Assembly (NCBI GenBank): GCA_030697205.1
Contig: JAUYQP010000047.1
Location: forward strand, 62,001-126,000
Origin: Mycobacteriales bacterium
Lineage (GTDB): Bacteria > Actinomycetota > Actinomycetes > Mycobacteriales > SCTD01
DNA length: 64,000 bases
Direction of reading: 5' to 3'
Shown here in pieces: positions 16,677 to 26,001 of this stretch. The notes below the pieces were generated by a model, which did not search any database, had not been told where the DNA came from, and was given only the letters and a program-made list of their open reading frames with translations. Position 1 is the first letter of the stretch. Every line of letters starts with the position of its first letter. A program made the translations under genes and the position numbers.

Positions 16677-17807
16677 GTGCGCGTCCTGCTGTCCACTACG
16701 TCCGGGACCGGTCACTTCCGGCCTCTGCTGCCGTTCGCGCGCGCCTTGCAGCGCGCGGGCCACGAGCTGGCCTGCGCGGCGCCCGCCGAAGCCGCCCAGA
16801 TGGTCGAGCGCGAGGGCTTGCGGCATCTGCCGTTCGCAGGTGTGCCCGGCGACGACCCCGACCGGATCGCGGTCTTCCGGCAGCTGCCGACGCTCGACGA
16901 GGCAGAGGGCCGGCAGCTCTTCGGCTCCGAGATCTTCGGTCGGCTCAACACCACGGCCGCGCTGCCCGGCGCCCGGACCGCTGTCGAGACCTTCGCTCCC
17001 GACCTCGTGCTTCACGAGGCGGCCGAGCTCGCGGTGCGGATCACGGCAGAGGCCGCTGGGGTGCCCCAGGTCGCGGTCAGCCCGTCGCTCACCATTCCCG
17101 CCTTCCTCACCTCGACGGCCGCGGGCATCGCCGACCTGCGCGCCGGCCTCGGCCTCGACCCGGACACGACAGGCGCGGGCATGCTCGCGGCGCCGGTGCT
17201 GTCGGCCTTCCCTGCGTCCTTCGACTTCCCGCACGCCGCCGAGCACGACGTCCACCGCTTCCGCGACCCCGACCTGGCCACCGCGGTGGCCCCGGAGGGC
17301 GACCTCGTCTACGTCACGCTCGGCAGCGAGGCGCACTCGCTGCCGTTCTTCGCGCCCGTCCTGCGCGACGTCGTCGAGGGCGCCCTGTCAGCCCGCCTGC
17401 CCGTGGTCGTCTCGACCGGAGCCGACCTCGACGGCGACGTCCTCGCCGGGCTCGTGGGCGACCTGCGCGTCGAGCGCTGGGTCGACCAGGCGGAGATCCT
17501 GTCGCGCGCCCGGGCGATCGTCTGTCACGGCGGGTCGGGCAGCACGCTCGGAGCACTCGCGGCAGGGGTGCCGCTCGTCGTCGTGCCGCTGTTCGCCGAC
17601 CAGCCCGACAACGCCGAGCGGGTCGTCGCGACGGCGACCGGCAGCCGCGTCGACCCCGGACCGGACCTCGCCGGGCGGGTGGCTTCCGCCGTACGTCTGG
17701 TGGTGGACGAGCGGCCGCCGGGGTGCGATCGGATCTCCGCCGACATCGCTGCGCTGCCCCCCGCCGACGAGGCCGTCCGGTGGCTCGAAGGCCTCACCCG
17801 TCGCTGA
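16677..17807 (+). CDS. Glycosyltransferase family 1 (UGT/MGT-like)
   Basis: The product is 376 aa, GT-B fold. The N-terminal acceptor domain opens with LLSTTSGTGHFRPLLPFARAL; the C-terminal nucleotide-sugar domain has VYVTLGSEAH and VCHGGSGSTLGALAAGVPLVVVP followed by DQPDNAERV. These match macrolide- and natural-product-type glycosyltransferases. No biosynthetic cluster surrounds it, so it may act on a xenobiotic or a lipid. GTG 16677 has GGGGGAGG upstream at good spacing. A 16-bp inverted repeat lies about 190 bp downstream. Confidence 0.85.
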   Translation: MRVLLSTTSGTGHFRPLLPFARALQRAGHELACAAPAEAAQMVEREGLRHLPFAGVPGDDPDRIAVFRQLPTLDEAEGRQLFGSEIFGRLNTTAALPGARTAVETFAPDLVLHEAAELAVRITAEAAGVPQVAVSPSLTIPAFLTSTAAGIADLRAGLGLDPDTTGAGMLAAPVLSAFPASFDFPHAAEHDVHRFRDPDLATAVAPEGDLVYVTLGSEAHSLPFFAPVLRDVVEGALSARLPVVVSTGADLDGDVLAGLVGDLRVERWVDQAEILSRARAIVCHGGSGSTLGALAAGVPLVVVPLFADQPDNAERVVATATGSRVDPGPDLAGRVASAVRLVVDERPPGCDRISADIAALPPADEAVRWLEGLTRR

Positions 17808-17999
17808 GGACAGCATTCAGGTGCGGTCCGGGTCGACGCGCCCACGTCTGAGGCGGGGCAAGCCGTGATCACCTCGCGGAACGACTCGCTACCTGCCACT
17901 GATATCGAGCGGTTCCGCGCCCTGATCAGGTGGCCGTCCCGCACCTGAAGGCCGGTCCGCGTCATGACGCGAGCGGCACCCCGCGCGGCGGTCGCTGGG

Positions 18000-18075
18000 A
18001 AGATCAACAGCACATTCGGTACGGCGGTCACGCTCACGCAGCCGCTCCCACGCGTGCAGATGTGCTGTTGATCTT
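18000..18075. repeat. Large inverted repeat with GATCAACAG core, between convergent genes
   Basis: The 16-bp arm at 18000-18015 (AAGATCAACAGCACAT) is matched exactly by its reverse complement at 18060-18075, with a 44-nt loop. It lies in the 296-bp gap between the glycosyltransferase and SDR 3' ends, which holds nothing else I recognise. The core recurs at 52338-52399. Confidence 0.75.
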
Positions 18076-18103
18076 GCGGGTGCGGGCGGGTGCGGGTGCG
18101 AGC

Positions 18104-19567
18104 TCACCAGTCGCTGACGCGGTAGTCCTTGAGGAAGCAGCCGTAGACGTCCTCGCCGGCCTCGCCGCGCACGATCGGGTCGTAGACGCGGGCCGCGCCG
18201 TCGGCGAGGTCGAGCGGCGCGCGGAAGCCCTCCTCGTGAAGGCGGGCCTTCAGCGGGTGCGGGCGCTCGTCGGTGATCCAGCCGGTGTCGACGGCGGTCA
18301 TGAGGATGCCGTCGGTCTGCAGCATCTCCTTGGCGCTGGTGCGGGTCAGCATGTTGAGGGCGGCCTTGGCCATGTTGGTGTGCGGATGCCCGGGGGCCTT
18401 GTAGCCGCGGGAGAACTGCCCCTCCATCGCCGAGACGTTGACGACGTGCTTGCGACGGTGCGGTGAGGCGGCCATGGCAGGACGCAGCCGCGACACCAGC
18501 AGGAAGGGGGCCGTGACGTTGCACAGCTGCACCTCGAGCAGTTCGAGCGGGTCGACCTCCTCGACGAGGCGGGTCCAGCTGTTGATGTCGTCGAGGTCGG
18601 GCACGAGGCCGCCGGCGTCGATGGCGGTGCCGGCGGCGACCCGCTCCAGCGAGCTCGACCCGGCGACGAGGGCGAGCGCGGTGACATCGTCGGCGGACAC
18701 CAGCCGCTGGACGGGAGGGCTCACCCCGCCGGTCAGGGCGGCCGGCCCCGCGCTGCGGAAGGCGTCGAGCGCCAGCACCTCGGGCAGCGGCCCGGCGGGC
18801 AACGGTGCGGACTCGGCCGCGACGAGGTGGCCGTAGGAGCCGGGCGAGCGCTTCACGGTCTGGCAGGCGTTGTTGACGAGCACGTCGAGCGGGCCGTCGG
18901 CCGCGACGCTGTCGGCGAGGGCGACGACCTGCGACGGGTCGCGCAGGTCGACGCCGACGACCTTGAGGCGGTGCAGCCAGTCGGCGCTGTCCTCCATGCC
19001 GGCGAAGCGACGAACCGCGTCGTGCGGGAAGCGGGTCGTGATCGTGAGGTGAGCGCCGTCGCGGAGCAGCCGCAGCGCGATGTACATCCCGATCTTCGCG
19101 CGGCCGCCGGTGAGCAGGGCGCGCCGGCCGGTGAGGTCGGTGCGGGCCTCGCGCTTGGCCCAGTTGAGCGAGGCGCACGACGGGCAGAGCTGGTGGTAGA
19201 AGGCGTGCACCCGGGTGAAGCGCTGCTTGCAGACGTAGCAGGAGCGCGGCTGCAGCAGCTCCCCGGCGCTGTCGTCGACGGTCGCGGTCGCGAGCGGGAT
19301 GCCGGCGGTCTCGTCGTCGATGCGACCCGGGGCTGCGGTGGCGGTGCGCGCGTCGACGGCCTTGTCGGCCGCGATGACCTCCTCGCGGCGCTCGCGGCGA
19401 CGCCGGACCTTCACGTCCTTGTAGAGCGCGGCGGTGGCGCGGCGGACCCGCACCGCGTCGGGGTGCTCGGGGGGCAGCTCCCCCAGCTCGTCGAGCACGC
19501 TGAAGAACGCCGCCATCCGCTCGGGGTCGATGCCCCCGCTCGCCGCGTCCTGCTCCACCATCGTCAC
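18104..19567 (-). CDS. SDR-family oxidoreductase with N-terminal zinc ribbon and no catalytic Tyr
   Basis: The product is 487 aa, twice a classical SDR. Order: a charged helical N-terminus, a zinc-ribbon-like knuckle (Cys110, 113, 128, 131), then a Rossmann domain with TGGRAKIG (153-160) and VLVNNAC (229-235). An insertion of about 90 residues follows (245-335). The expected YxxxK active site reads TNMAK: Lys401 is kept but Thr397 takes the Tyr place, with Ser379 conserved. Classical SDR chemistry is therefore unlikely. The GTG at 19567 follows TACCCT by 7 nt (leaderless type). It is divergent from phoD, 79 bp apart. Confidence 0.8.
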   Translation of the reverse strand: MTMVEQDAASGGIDPERMAAFFSVLDELGELPPEHPDAVRVRRATAALYKDVKVRRRRERREEVIAADKAVDARTATAAPGRIDDETAGIPLATATVDDSAGELLQPRSCYVCKQRFTRVHAFYHQLCPSCASLNWAKREARTDLTGRRALLTGGRAKIGMYIALRLLRDGAHLTITTRFPHDAVRRFAGMEDSADWLHRLKVVGVDLRDPSQVVALADSVAADGPLDVLVNNACQTVKRSPGSYGHLVAAESAPLPAGPLPEVLALDAFRSAGPAALTGGVSPPVQRLVSADDVTALALVAGSSSLERVAAGTAIDAGGLVPDLDDINSWTRLVEEVDPLELLEVQLCNVTAPFLLVSRLRPAMAASPHRRKHVVNVSAMEGQFSRGYKAPGHPHTNMAKAALNMLTRTSAKEMLQTDGILMTAVDTGWITDERPHPLKARLHEEGFRAPLDLADGAARVYDPIVRGEAGEDVYGCFLKDYRVSDW

Positions 19568-19646
19568 GACGACAAGGGTAGGGGCCGGATGAGCCTTTCC
19601 CGTGCCGGTGCGGTGGACGTCACCCCCGCTGGGTAGGGGCCAGGAC

Positions 19647-21233
19647 GTGCCCGTCTTCCGCCATGCCGTCGCGTCCTTCGACCCCACCGCCACCGCGGTC
19701 CTGCTCTGGACCCGCCTCACCGGCGCGACCGAGGCAGAGTGGGTTCTCGCCCGCGACGAGGCGCTCACCGACATCGTGGCGAGCGGCAGCGCCGTCACGG
19801 GACCGGCTCGGGACGCGACGGTCGTGGTCGACGTCGACGGCCTGGAGCCGGGTCAGACCTGGTGGTACCGCTTCACCGCCCTCGGCGAGCGCTCCCCCGT
19901 CGGGCGCACCCGCACGCTGCCCCTGACCGGGCCGGTCGACCTCGGGCTGGTGTCGTGCGCGCGCTACTCCGTCGCTCCGCTCACGGTCTACCGCGCCCTC
20001 GCCGAGCGCGAGGTCGACCTCGTCGTGCACCTCGGCGACTACGTCTACGAGGACGACGGCCACAAGGGGCACCGCTCCCACCGGCCGGCCCGCACCGCCG
20101 TCTCGCTCGAGGACTACCGCGACCGGATCGCGCAGATGCGCGAGGACGCCGACTGCCAGGCCCTGCACCTGCGCCACCCGGTCGTCACCGTCCTCGACGA
20201 CCACGACCTCGCCGACAACGCCTGGCGCGGCGGCGCGAAGGCCCACGACCCCGCGGAGCACGGCCCGTGGGGCGCCCGCGTCGAGGCCGCGCTCCGGGCC
20301 CGCGCGGAGTGGCTGCCGACCCGCGACCCGCGGCTGTGGCGCGCGGTCGATCTCGGCGGGGTCGGCAGCCTGCTGCTGCTCGACAGCCGGTCCGAGGGCC
20401 GCGACCTGCAGGCCGGGGAGTCGGGGGCCACGGCGTACGACGACCCGGACCGCTCGCTGCTCGGCGACGAGCAGCGGGCCTGGCTGTCGGAGCAGCTGCG
20501 TGACCCGCGACCGTGGGCGCTGGTCGCCAACGGGGTCGTCGTCAACAGCCTCGAGCTGCCCGCGACCGTGCCCGCCGCGCTGCTCCCCGAGGACTACGCC
20601 GAGCACGACGGCCACGTGCTGCGCTCCGACCTCTGGGATGGCTACGCCGCGGAGCGGGACACCCTCGTCCGCGAGCTGGCGGCCCGCGAGGGCAGCTCGC
20701 TGCTGCTGTCCGGCGACGTGCACTCCTCCTGGGCCTTCGACGGCCCGTGCCTCGACGGCGAGCCGGTCACCAACGAGCTCGTCGTCCCGTCGGTGTCGAG
20801 CGCACCGCTCGGCCGCACCCGGCTGCCCGGGGCGTGGCGGCTGCTCGACGCGCTGGCCGACCGGATGCCGCACGTCGTGTGGTCCGACCTCACCGAGCGC
20901 GGTTTCGTGCACCTGCGCGTCACCCCCGCCGAGGTCCACGCGACCTGGCACTGGGTGGACCCCTACGCCAACGACCTGCACCCGTCGACCGAGCCGGCCG
21001 CGAGCCTCACCGTCACCGCCGGCCGGGCGCGCTGGACCACGGCCGAGCCGCTCGTGATGGACACCCCGCCGGGCCCGCCGCTCGGCCCGCGACCGCCCGA
21101 CGTCGCGGCCGTCCGCCACTGGCACCAGCGGCGCCGGTGGGCCGGCCTCGCGGCCGTCGGAGCGGCCCTGGGCGCCACGGGGCTGCTGGCCGCCCGGTCG
21201 TTAGGGTCGAGGCTCCCCACCGCAAGGAGCTGA
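19647..21233 (+). CDS. PhoD-like alkaline phosphatase/phosphodiesterase
   Basis: The product is 528 aa. An N-terminal fibronectin-like domain (residues ~5-95) precedes the metallophosphatase core: HLGDYVYED, VTVLDDHDLADNAW and LLSGDVHSSWA. These supply the Asp, His and Asn ligands of the Fe/Ca centre. There is no N-terminal Tat signal. Instead, the last 30 residues hold one hydrophobic segment (GLAAVGAALGATGLLAA), an unusual C-terminal tail anchor for this family. Phosphate-ester scavenging is the known role of relatives. The next gene's start is 2 bp past its stop. Confidence 0.82.
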   Translation: MPVFRHAVASFDPTATAVLLWTRLTGATEAEWVLARDEALTDIVASGSAVTGPARDATVVVDVDGLEPGQTWWYRFTALGERSPVGRTRTLPLTGPVDLGLVSCARYSVAPLTVYRALAEREVDLVVHLGDYVYEDDGHKGHRSHRPARTAVSLEDYRDRIAQMREDADCQALHLRHPVVTVLDDHDLADNAWRGGAKAHDPAEHGPWGARVEAALRARAEWLPTRDPRLWRAVDLGGVGSLLLLDSRSEGRDLQAGESGATAYDDPDRSLLGDEQRAWLSEQLRDPRPWALVANGVVVNSLELPATVPAALLPEDYAEHDGHVLRSDLWDGYAAERDTLVRELAAREGSSLLLSGDVHSSWAFDGPCLDGEPVTNELVVPSVSSAPLGRTRLPGAWRLLDALADRMPHVVWSDLTERGFVHLRVTPAEVHATWHWVDPYANDLHPSTEPAASLTVTAGRARWTTAEPLVMDTPPGPPLGPRPPDVAAVRHWHQRRRWAGLAAVGAALGATGLLAARSLGSRLPTARS

Positions 21234-21235
21234 CC

Positions 21236-22318
21236 GTGGTCCGCGCTGCCGTCCTGTCCGCCGTCGGGTCACCGCTGTCCGTCGCCGAGCTCGTCCTGCC
21301 CGAGCCCGGGCCCGGTCAGGTGCGGGTGCGGGTCGCGGCCACCGGGGTCTGCCACAGCGACCTGTCGCTGGCCCGCGGCACGCTGCGCCAGCCGGTGCCC
21401 GCCGTCCTCGGCCACGAGACCGCCGGCACCGTCGTCTCGGTCGGCGACGGCGTCACCACCTGCTCCCCCGGTGACCGGGTCGTCCTGTGCTGGGCGCCGC
21501 CGTGCGGTGAGTGCTGGTTCTGCGGCGAGGGCGAGCCGTGGCTGTGCGAGCGGTCCTCCGACGCCGCGGCCGCGCCCTACGCCACCGTCGACGGGACGCC
21601 GGTCTACCCCGGCCTGTCCACCGGCGGCTTCGCCGAGGAGACCGTCGTGTCGGCGCGCGCGGTCGTGCCCGTGCCCGACGCGGTGCCGCTCGAGCACGCG
21701 GCCCTCGTCGGCTGCGCCGTCATGACCGGCGTCGGCGCGGTGACGTCCACCGCGAAGGTCCGGGCCGGCCAGACCGTCCTCGTCGTCGGCCTCGGCGGCG
21801 TCGGCCTGTCGGTGCTGCAGGGCGCCCGTCTCGTCGGTGCGTCGACGGTCATCGCCGTCGACCGCTCGCCGGAGAAGCTGCAGCTGGCGCTGACGATGGG
21901 CGCGACCGAGGTGCTCGAGGCGAGCGACGACCTGGCCAAGCAGGTGCGTGAGCTGACCGGCGGTCGCGGCGCCGACCACGCCTTCGACTGCGTCGGCACC
22001 GCCGGCACGATCCGCTCGTCGTGGAGCGCCACCCGGCGCGGCGGCACCACCGTCGTCGTCGGGATCGGCGGCAAGGAGCAGCAGGTGTCGTTCAGCGCGC
22101 TGGAGCTCTTCCACTTCGCGCGCACCCTCACCGGCTGCGTCTACGGCTCGACCGACCCGCTGCGCGACATCCCCGTCCTGCTCGACCACGCCGCCGCCGG
22201 CCGGCTCGACCTCGGCGCCCTCATCAGCGCGACCGTGGGCCTCGACGGCATCGAGGGCGCGTTCGCCGCGATGGAGGCCGGCACCGGCGCCCGCACCGTC
22301 GTGGTGCCTACCGCCTGA
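21236..22318 (+). CDS. Zinc-dependent alcohol dehydrogenase (MDR superfamily)
   Basis: The product is 360 aa. It oxidises alcohols to aldehydes or ketones with NAD(P). Catalytic zinc ligands are Cys39 and the GHE at 59-61. A structural-zinc lobe reads CGECWFCGEGEPWLC, and the coenzyme-binding motif is GLGGVGLSVLQGA. GTG 21236 has AAGGAG six bases upstream. The 3' end overlaps the AraC regulator by 11 bp on the opposite strand. With the regulator and the monooxygenase next door it would form an alcohol-to-ketone-to-ester route, as known for cyclic or long-chain alcohols; the substrate is inference. Confidence 0.88.
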   Translation: MVRAAVLSAVGSPLSVAELVLPEPGPGQVRVRVAATGVCHSDLSLARGTLRQPVPAVLGHETAGTVVSVGDGVTTCSPGDRVVLCWAPPCGECWFCGEGEPWLCERSSDAAAAPYATVDGTPVYPGLSTGGFAEETVVSARAVVPVPDAVPLEHAALVGCAVMTGVGAVTSTAKVRAGQTVLVVGLGGVGLSVLQGARLVGASTVIAVDRSPEKLQLALTMGATEVLEASDDLAKQVRELTGGRGADHAFDCVGTAGTIRSSWSATRRGGTTVVVGIGGKEQQVSFSALELFHFARTLTGCVYGSTDPLRDIPVLLDHAAAGRLDLGALISATVGLDGIEGAFAAMEAGTGARTVVVPTA

Positions 22319-23288
22319 CCGAGCTCGGCGGGGCGCCGCGCCACCTGCTGAAGGCGTGCGTGAAGGCCGCAGTCTCGGCGTACCCGAGTCGTCGGGCGAC
22401 CTGCTCGACGGTCATGCCCGACCCGAGGAGCTCCAGGGCCAGCGTCTCGCGGACCTCGGCGACGAGCGCGCGGTACGACGTCCCCTCCGCGTCGAGCCGG
22501 CGGCGCAGCGAACGCTCCGACAGCGCCAGGTCCGCGGCCACCTGCGCGACACTCGGCATCGCGCCGGGGGGGCGCAGCAGCCGGTCGCGGACGTCGGAGG
22601 CGACGCCGGTGCGGGTGCGGCGGCGCGCCAGCAGCGCCCGGCACTGCTGCTCGGCGAGCTCGGCGGTGACCGCGTCGGCCTGCGGCAGCGGGAGGTCGAG
22701 GAGCGCGGCGTCGAGCACCGCCGTCGTGCGCGTCGTGCCGAAGACCGGCACGACGCCGTAGACCTGCTCGTAGGCAGCGACGTCGGGTGGCTCGGGCAGC
22801 GCCAGCTCCATCCGGCGTAGCGGCACCGCGGCGCCGAAGACCTCGACCTGGATGGTGCGCAGCGCGGCGCTGTCGCGCAGGCTGACGAAACGCCGGACCG
22901 CGGCGGGCACGTCGACCGGGTCGAGGTGCAGCAGCAGCTCGTCGCCGGACTGCTCGACCGACAGCGCGCAGAAGGCGTAGGACAGATCCACGTAGCGCAC
23001 GCCCACGTCCAGCGCCGCCCGCAGCGTCGGGCTCGACAGCAGCGCGAAGCCCCAGATGCCGTAGGTCGTGAGGTGATAGCGGGTGCCGGCATCGAGGCCC
23101 AGCTCCGGCTCGTCCCCGGTCGCGGCGACGAGGTTGCGCACGACCCGGAGCTCCTGCGCCGCCGTGACGTCCGGTGGCAGGGCATCAGCGGCGAGCCCCG
23201 TGCCGGCGAGCGAGGTCTCGGCGGCGACCCCGCGGTCCAGGCCGAGCCGCACGAGCAGCCCGACGCTGGTCGCGCTGCGGCTCGTCAC
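22308..23288 (-). CDS. AraC-family transcriptional regulator
   Basis: The product is 326 aa. An N-terminal arabinose-binding-like domain of the type with GTRYHLTTYGIWGFALLSS (about residues 70-90) is followed by a C-terminal double HTH. The HTH contains VAADLALSERSLRRRL and VEQVARRLGYAETAAFTHAF. This architecture is seen in regulators next to Baeyer-Villiger monooxygenases. GTG 23288 follows TAGTTT by 7 nt (leaderless type). It is divergent from the monooxygenase, with 73 bp between, so it probably controls it and perhaps the dehydrogenase behind it. Confidence 0.85.
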   Translation of the reverse strand: MTSRSATSVGLLVRLGLDRGVAAETSLAGTGLAADALPPDVTAAQELRVVRNLVAATGDEPELGLDAGTRYHLTTYGIWGFALLSSPTLRAALDVGVRYVDLSYAFCALSVEQSGDELLLHLDPVDVPAAVRRFVSLRDSAALRTIQVEVFGAAVPLRRMELALPEPPDVAAYEQVYGVVPVFGTTRTTAVLDAALLDLPLPQADAVTAELAEQQCRALLARRRTRTGVASDVRDRLLRPPGAMPSVAQVAADLALSERSLRRRLDAEGTSYRALVAEVRETLALELLGSGMTVEQVARRLGYAETAAFTHAFSRWRGAPPSSVRR

Positions 23289-23361
23289 GTGGCCGAAACT
23301 ATCAAGCAGGTGACCGGCAGGGACGTGGGCACCGTGGTCTGCGGTCCCTAGCGTCGCCAGC

Positions 23362-24804
23362 ATGAGCCACTCCCACGTCGCCGTCGTCGGGGCCGGCTTC
23401 GGTGGGCTCGCCGTCGCGATCCGCCTGCAACAGGCCGGCGTCGACGACGTGGTGCTCTTCGAGCGGGCCGACGACGTCGGTGGCTGCTGGCGCGACAACA
23501 CCTACCCCGGCGCGGCCTGCGACGTCCCGAGCCACCTCTACAGCCTGTCCTTCGCGCCCAAGCACGACTGGAGCCGGCGCTTCGCCGAGCAGCCGGAGAT
23601 CCTCGACTACCTGCGCGGGGTGGCCACGGACTCCGGCGTACGACGCAAGGTCCGCTTCTCCACCGAGGTCGTGTCGGCGGCCTTCGACGACGGGACCTGG
23701 ACCCTCGAGCTGTCCGACGGCACGACCCACACCTGCCGGGTGCTGGTCAGCGCGACCGGCCAGCTGAGTCGGCCCGCGGTGCCGGACCTGCCAGGGCTGC
23801 CGGACTTCGAGGGCGACGCCTTCCACTCCGCCCGCTGGCGCCACGACGTCGACGTCACCGGGCGCGACGTCGCGGTGATGGGGACGGGGGCGAGCGCGAT
23901 CCAGGTCGTGCCGCACCTCGCCGCCACGGCCCGGTCGGTCACGGTCTTCCAGCGCGACGCCGCGCACGTCATCGCGAAGCCCGACCGGCCCTACCGCCGC
24001 GCCTTCCCGCCAGCGCTGCAGCGGCTCAACCGCTGGCGCAACTACTGGCAGAACGAGACCCGCATCGCGGCCTTCCAGCACCCGTCGGTGATGCGGCTGC
24101 TCGAGCGCCGCTTCATCCGCCACCTCGCATCGTCGGTCTCGGACTCGGAGCTGCGCTCGACCCTCACGTCGTCGAGCCCGATGGGCTGCAAGCGCATCCT
24201 CATCAGCAACGACTACTACGCCGCGCTCGCCCAGCCGCACGTCACGGTCGTCCCGCACGCCGTCGCCTCGGTGCGCCCCGACGGGCTCGTCGACACCACC
24301 GGCGCGCAGCACCCGGCGGACGTCCTGGTGCTCTGCACCGGCTTCGCCACCCACGACTTCCTCGCGCCGATGCGCGTCGTGGGCCGGCACGGCACCGAGC
24401 TGTCGGAGGCCTGGCGCAACGGCGCGCGCACCCACCTCGGCGTCACGGTGTCGGACTTCCCCAACCTGTTCCTGCTCTACGGCCCGGGCACCAACCTCGC
24501 CCACTCCTCGATCACGCTCATGCTCGAGACACAGGCGTCGTACGTCGTGCAGGCCGTCCGTGCGCTGGACGGCGCGGCGTGGATGGACGTCCGCCCCGAG
24601 GTGCAGGACGCCTACGACACCCGGCTGCAGCAGCGGCTGGCGGGGACGGTCTGGGCGCAGGGGTGCAGCAGCTGGTACAAGTCCGCGGACGGCCGGATCG
24701 ACACGAACTGGAGCGGGTCGGTCACTGCCTACCGCCGCCGATTGCGCAGGCTGCGGCTCGCGGACTTCCACGTCGAGCCGGTGCGCGAGCGGGTCCCGTC
24801 ATGA
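23362..24804 (+). CDS. Flavin-containing Baeyer-Villiger-type monooxygenase
   Basis: The product is 480 aa. It inserts one oxygen next to a ketone using FAD and NADPH. FAD motif: VVGAGFGGLAVA at about 9-20. The BVMO fingerprint appears as FEGDAFHSARWRHD (consensus FxGxxxHxxxWP/D). NADPH motif: VMGTGASAIQ. ATG 23362 follows TAGCGT by 7 nt, so the message is likely leaderless. Its stop overlaps the start of the hydrolase gene (ATGA), the usual pairing in which the hydrolase cleaves the ester product. Confidence 0.88.
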   Translation: MSHSHVAVVGAGFGGLAVAIRLQQAGVDDVVLFERADDVGGCWRDNTYPGAACDVPSHLYSLSFAPKHDWSRRFAEQPEILDYLRGVATDSGVRRKVRFSTEVVSAAFDDGTWTLELSDGTTHTCRVLVSATGQLSRPAVPDLPGLPDFEGDAFHSARWRHDVDVTGRDVAVMGTGASAIQVVPHLAATARSVTVFQRDAAHVIAKPDRPYRRAFPPALQRLNRWRNYWQNETRIAAFQHPSVMRLLERRFIRHLASSVSDSELRSTLTSSSPMGCKRILISNDYYAALAQPHVTVVPHAVASVRPDGLVDTTGAQHPADVLVLCTGFATHDFLAPMRVVGRHGTELSEAWRNGARTHLGVTVSDFPNLFLLYGPGTNLAHSSITLMLETQASYVVQAVRALDGAAWMDVRPEVQDAYDTRLQQRLAGTVWAQGCSSWYKSADGRIDTNWSGSVTAYRRRLRRLRLADFHVEPVRERVPS

Positions 24805-25719
24805 GGCCTGCCGACGTGCGGCTGCCCCGACCGGTCGTGCGCGCGGTGGTCCGCGGACTGGTGCAGCCGGTGATGTGCGAGGACCGGCTGCCGGTGACCG
24901 TGCGCCGGCGCTGGCTCGACGTGCTCGCGGCCACCTCGACCCGGCCCCTGCCTGGGACCCGCGTGACTCAGACGGTGCTCGCCGGGCGCCCCTGCGAGGT
25001 CGTGACCGGACCCGGGGCTGCCGGGGGTGCCGCCGTCCTGCACCTGCACGGCGGGGGCTTCACGACGGGCTCGCCGCGGGTCTACCGCGCGCTCGCCTCC
25101 CACCTGTCCGCGGCCGTCGGCACGCCGGTGCACGTCCTCGACTACCGGCTCGCCCCCGAGCGCCCCTACCCGGCAGGGCTGCAGGACTGCGTCGCGGCCG
25201 TCCGCGAGCTCGCGTCCACCGGCCCCGTCGCGGTCTCCGGAGACTCCGCGGGCGGCAACCTCGCGCTCGCCCTCACGCTGACCCTGCAGCGCGAGGGTGG
25301 CCCGACCCCTGTCGCCCTCGCGCTGCAGTCACCCCGTGACCGACCTGACCCGCGGCCACGTCCTGGCCACCCGGCACGCGGACCCGGTCCTCACCGGCAA
25401 CTGGCTGCGGGCCAACGCCCGCGACTACGCCCCGGGCGCCGACCTCTCCGACCCCCTGCTGTCCCCGGTGCACGCCGACGCCGCCGAGCTCGCGGGCCTG
25501 CCGCCCGTGCTCGTCCACGTCGCCGAGCAGGACCTGCTCCACGACGAGGGCGTGCTGCTCGCCGAGCGCCTGCGCGCCGCGGGGGTCACCGTCGACCTCG
25601 TCGAGCACCCCGGGCTGTGGCACGTCCATCACGTGCAGGCCGGACAGCTGCGCGCGGCCGACGAGTCGCTCGCCGCGGTCGGGGCCTGGCTGCGCCCCCA
25701 CGTCACCGTTGCGTCATAA
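24801..25719 (+). pseudogene. Alpha/beta-hydrolase (HSL/GDXG lipase type), frameshifted
   Basis: Frame 1 from ATG 24801 encodes the oxyanion-hole motif LHLHGGGF, the DYRLAPE stretch and the nucleophile motif GDSAGGN. It loses family character after ALALQSP at about 25332. The rest continues in the +1 frame: VTDLTRGHV, a DPVLTGNWL segment, the acid in HVAEQDLLHDE and the His in HPGLWHVHH. The junction has a CCCC run and one base too many (CGTG where relatives have a single Trp codon). A full enzyme of about 305 aa would need the frame restored. It is a recent frameshift or a sequencing error. The partner monooxygenase is intact. Confidence 0.85.
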
Positions 25720-25761
25720 CGACCGCCTCGTGGGCAAGGGGCATTTCGTATGACGCAACGG
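25706..25761. repeat. Inverted repeat with TGCGTCATA core, at the hydrolase 3' end
   Basis: CCGTTGCGTCATA (25706-25718) and its exact reverse complement (25749-25761) flank a 30-nt loop. The left arm contains most of the hydrolase stop codon. The same core recurs at 36345-36394. A terminator or REP-like element is likely. Confidence 0.7.
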
Positions 25762-25806
25762 CACGGATGGTGGCGGACAGGGCACCCTCGGGGCTAGCGT
25801 CCCGCC

Positions 25807-26001
25807 ATGACGCAGGTGCTGATCGTGCTCGCTGTCCTCGCCGTCGCGGCAACCGTCATGGCGCTGCGGGAGTCGCCGCAGGGTCGCCGCCGGCGGGCCC
25901 GCCGCACCGGTGACGGCTCAGACGGCGCGAACGCCTTCCCACCCGGGTCCACCAGCCAGGTCCTCGGCAACGGGTCGGCTGGCGGGGATCAGCAGCTCTA
26001 G
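25807..26001 (+). CDS. Short single-pass membrane protein, uncertain
   Basis: The product is 64 aa: one N-terminal transmembrane helix (LIVLAVLAVAATVMAL) and an arginine-rich then glycine-rich tail. ATG 25807 has TAGCGT six bases upstream, the same leaderless-type promoter seen at clear genes, which is the main support. Its last 84 bp overlap the facing gene, so one of the two may be shorter than drawn. Function unknown. Confidence 0.4.
   Translation: MTQVLIVLAVLAVAATVMALRESPQGRRRRARRTGDGSDGANAFPPGSTSQVLGNGSAGGDQQL

Noticed and set aside
16677-17807. A natural-product cluster around the glycosyltransferase
   Set aside because: No polyketide, peptide or terpene synthase is nearby; neighbours are a sirtuin and an SDR.
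18000-18075. Inverted repeats as CRISPR repeats
   Set aside because: They occur singly, have no regular spacer units, and no cas genes are present.
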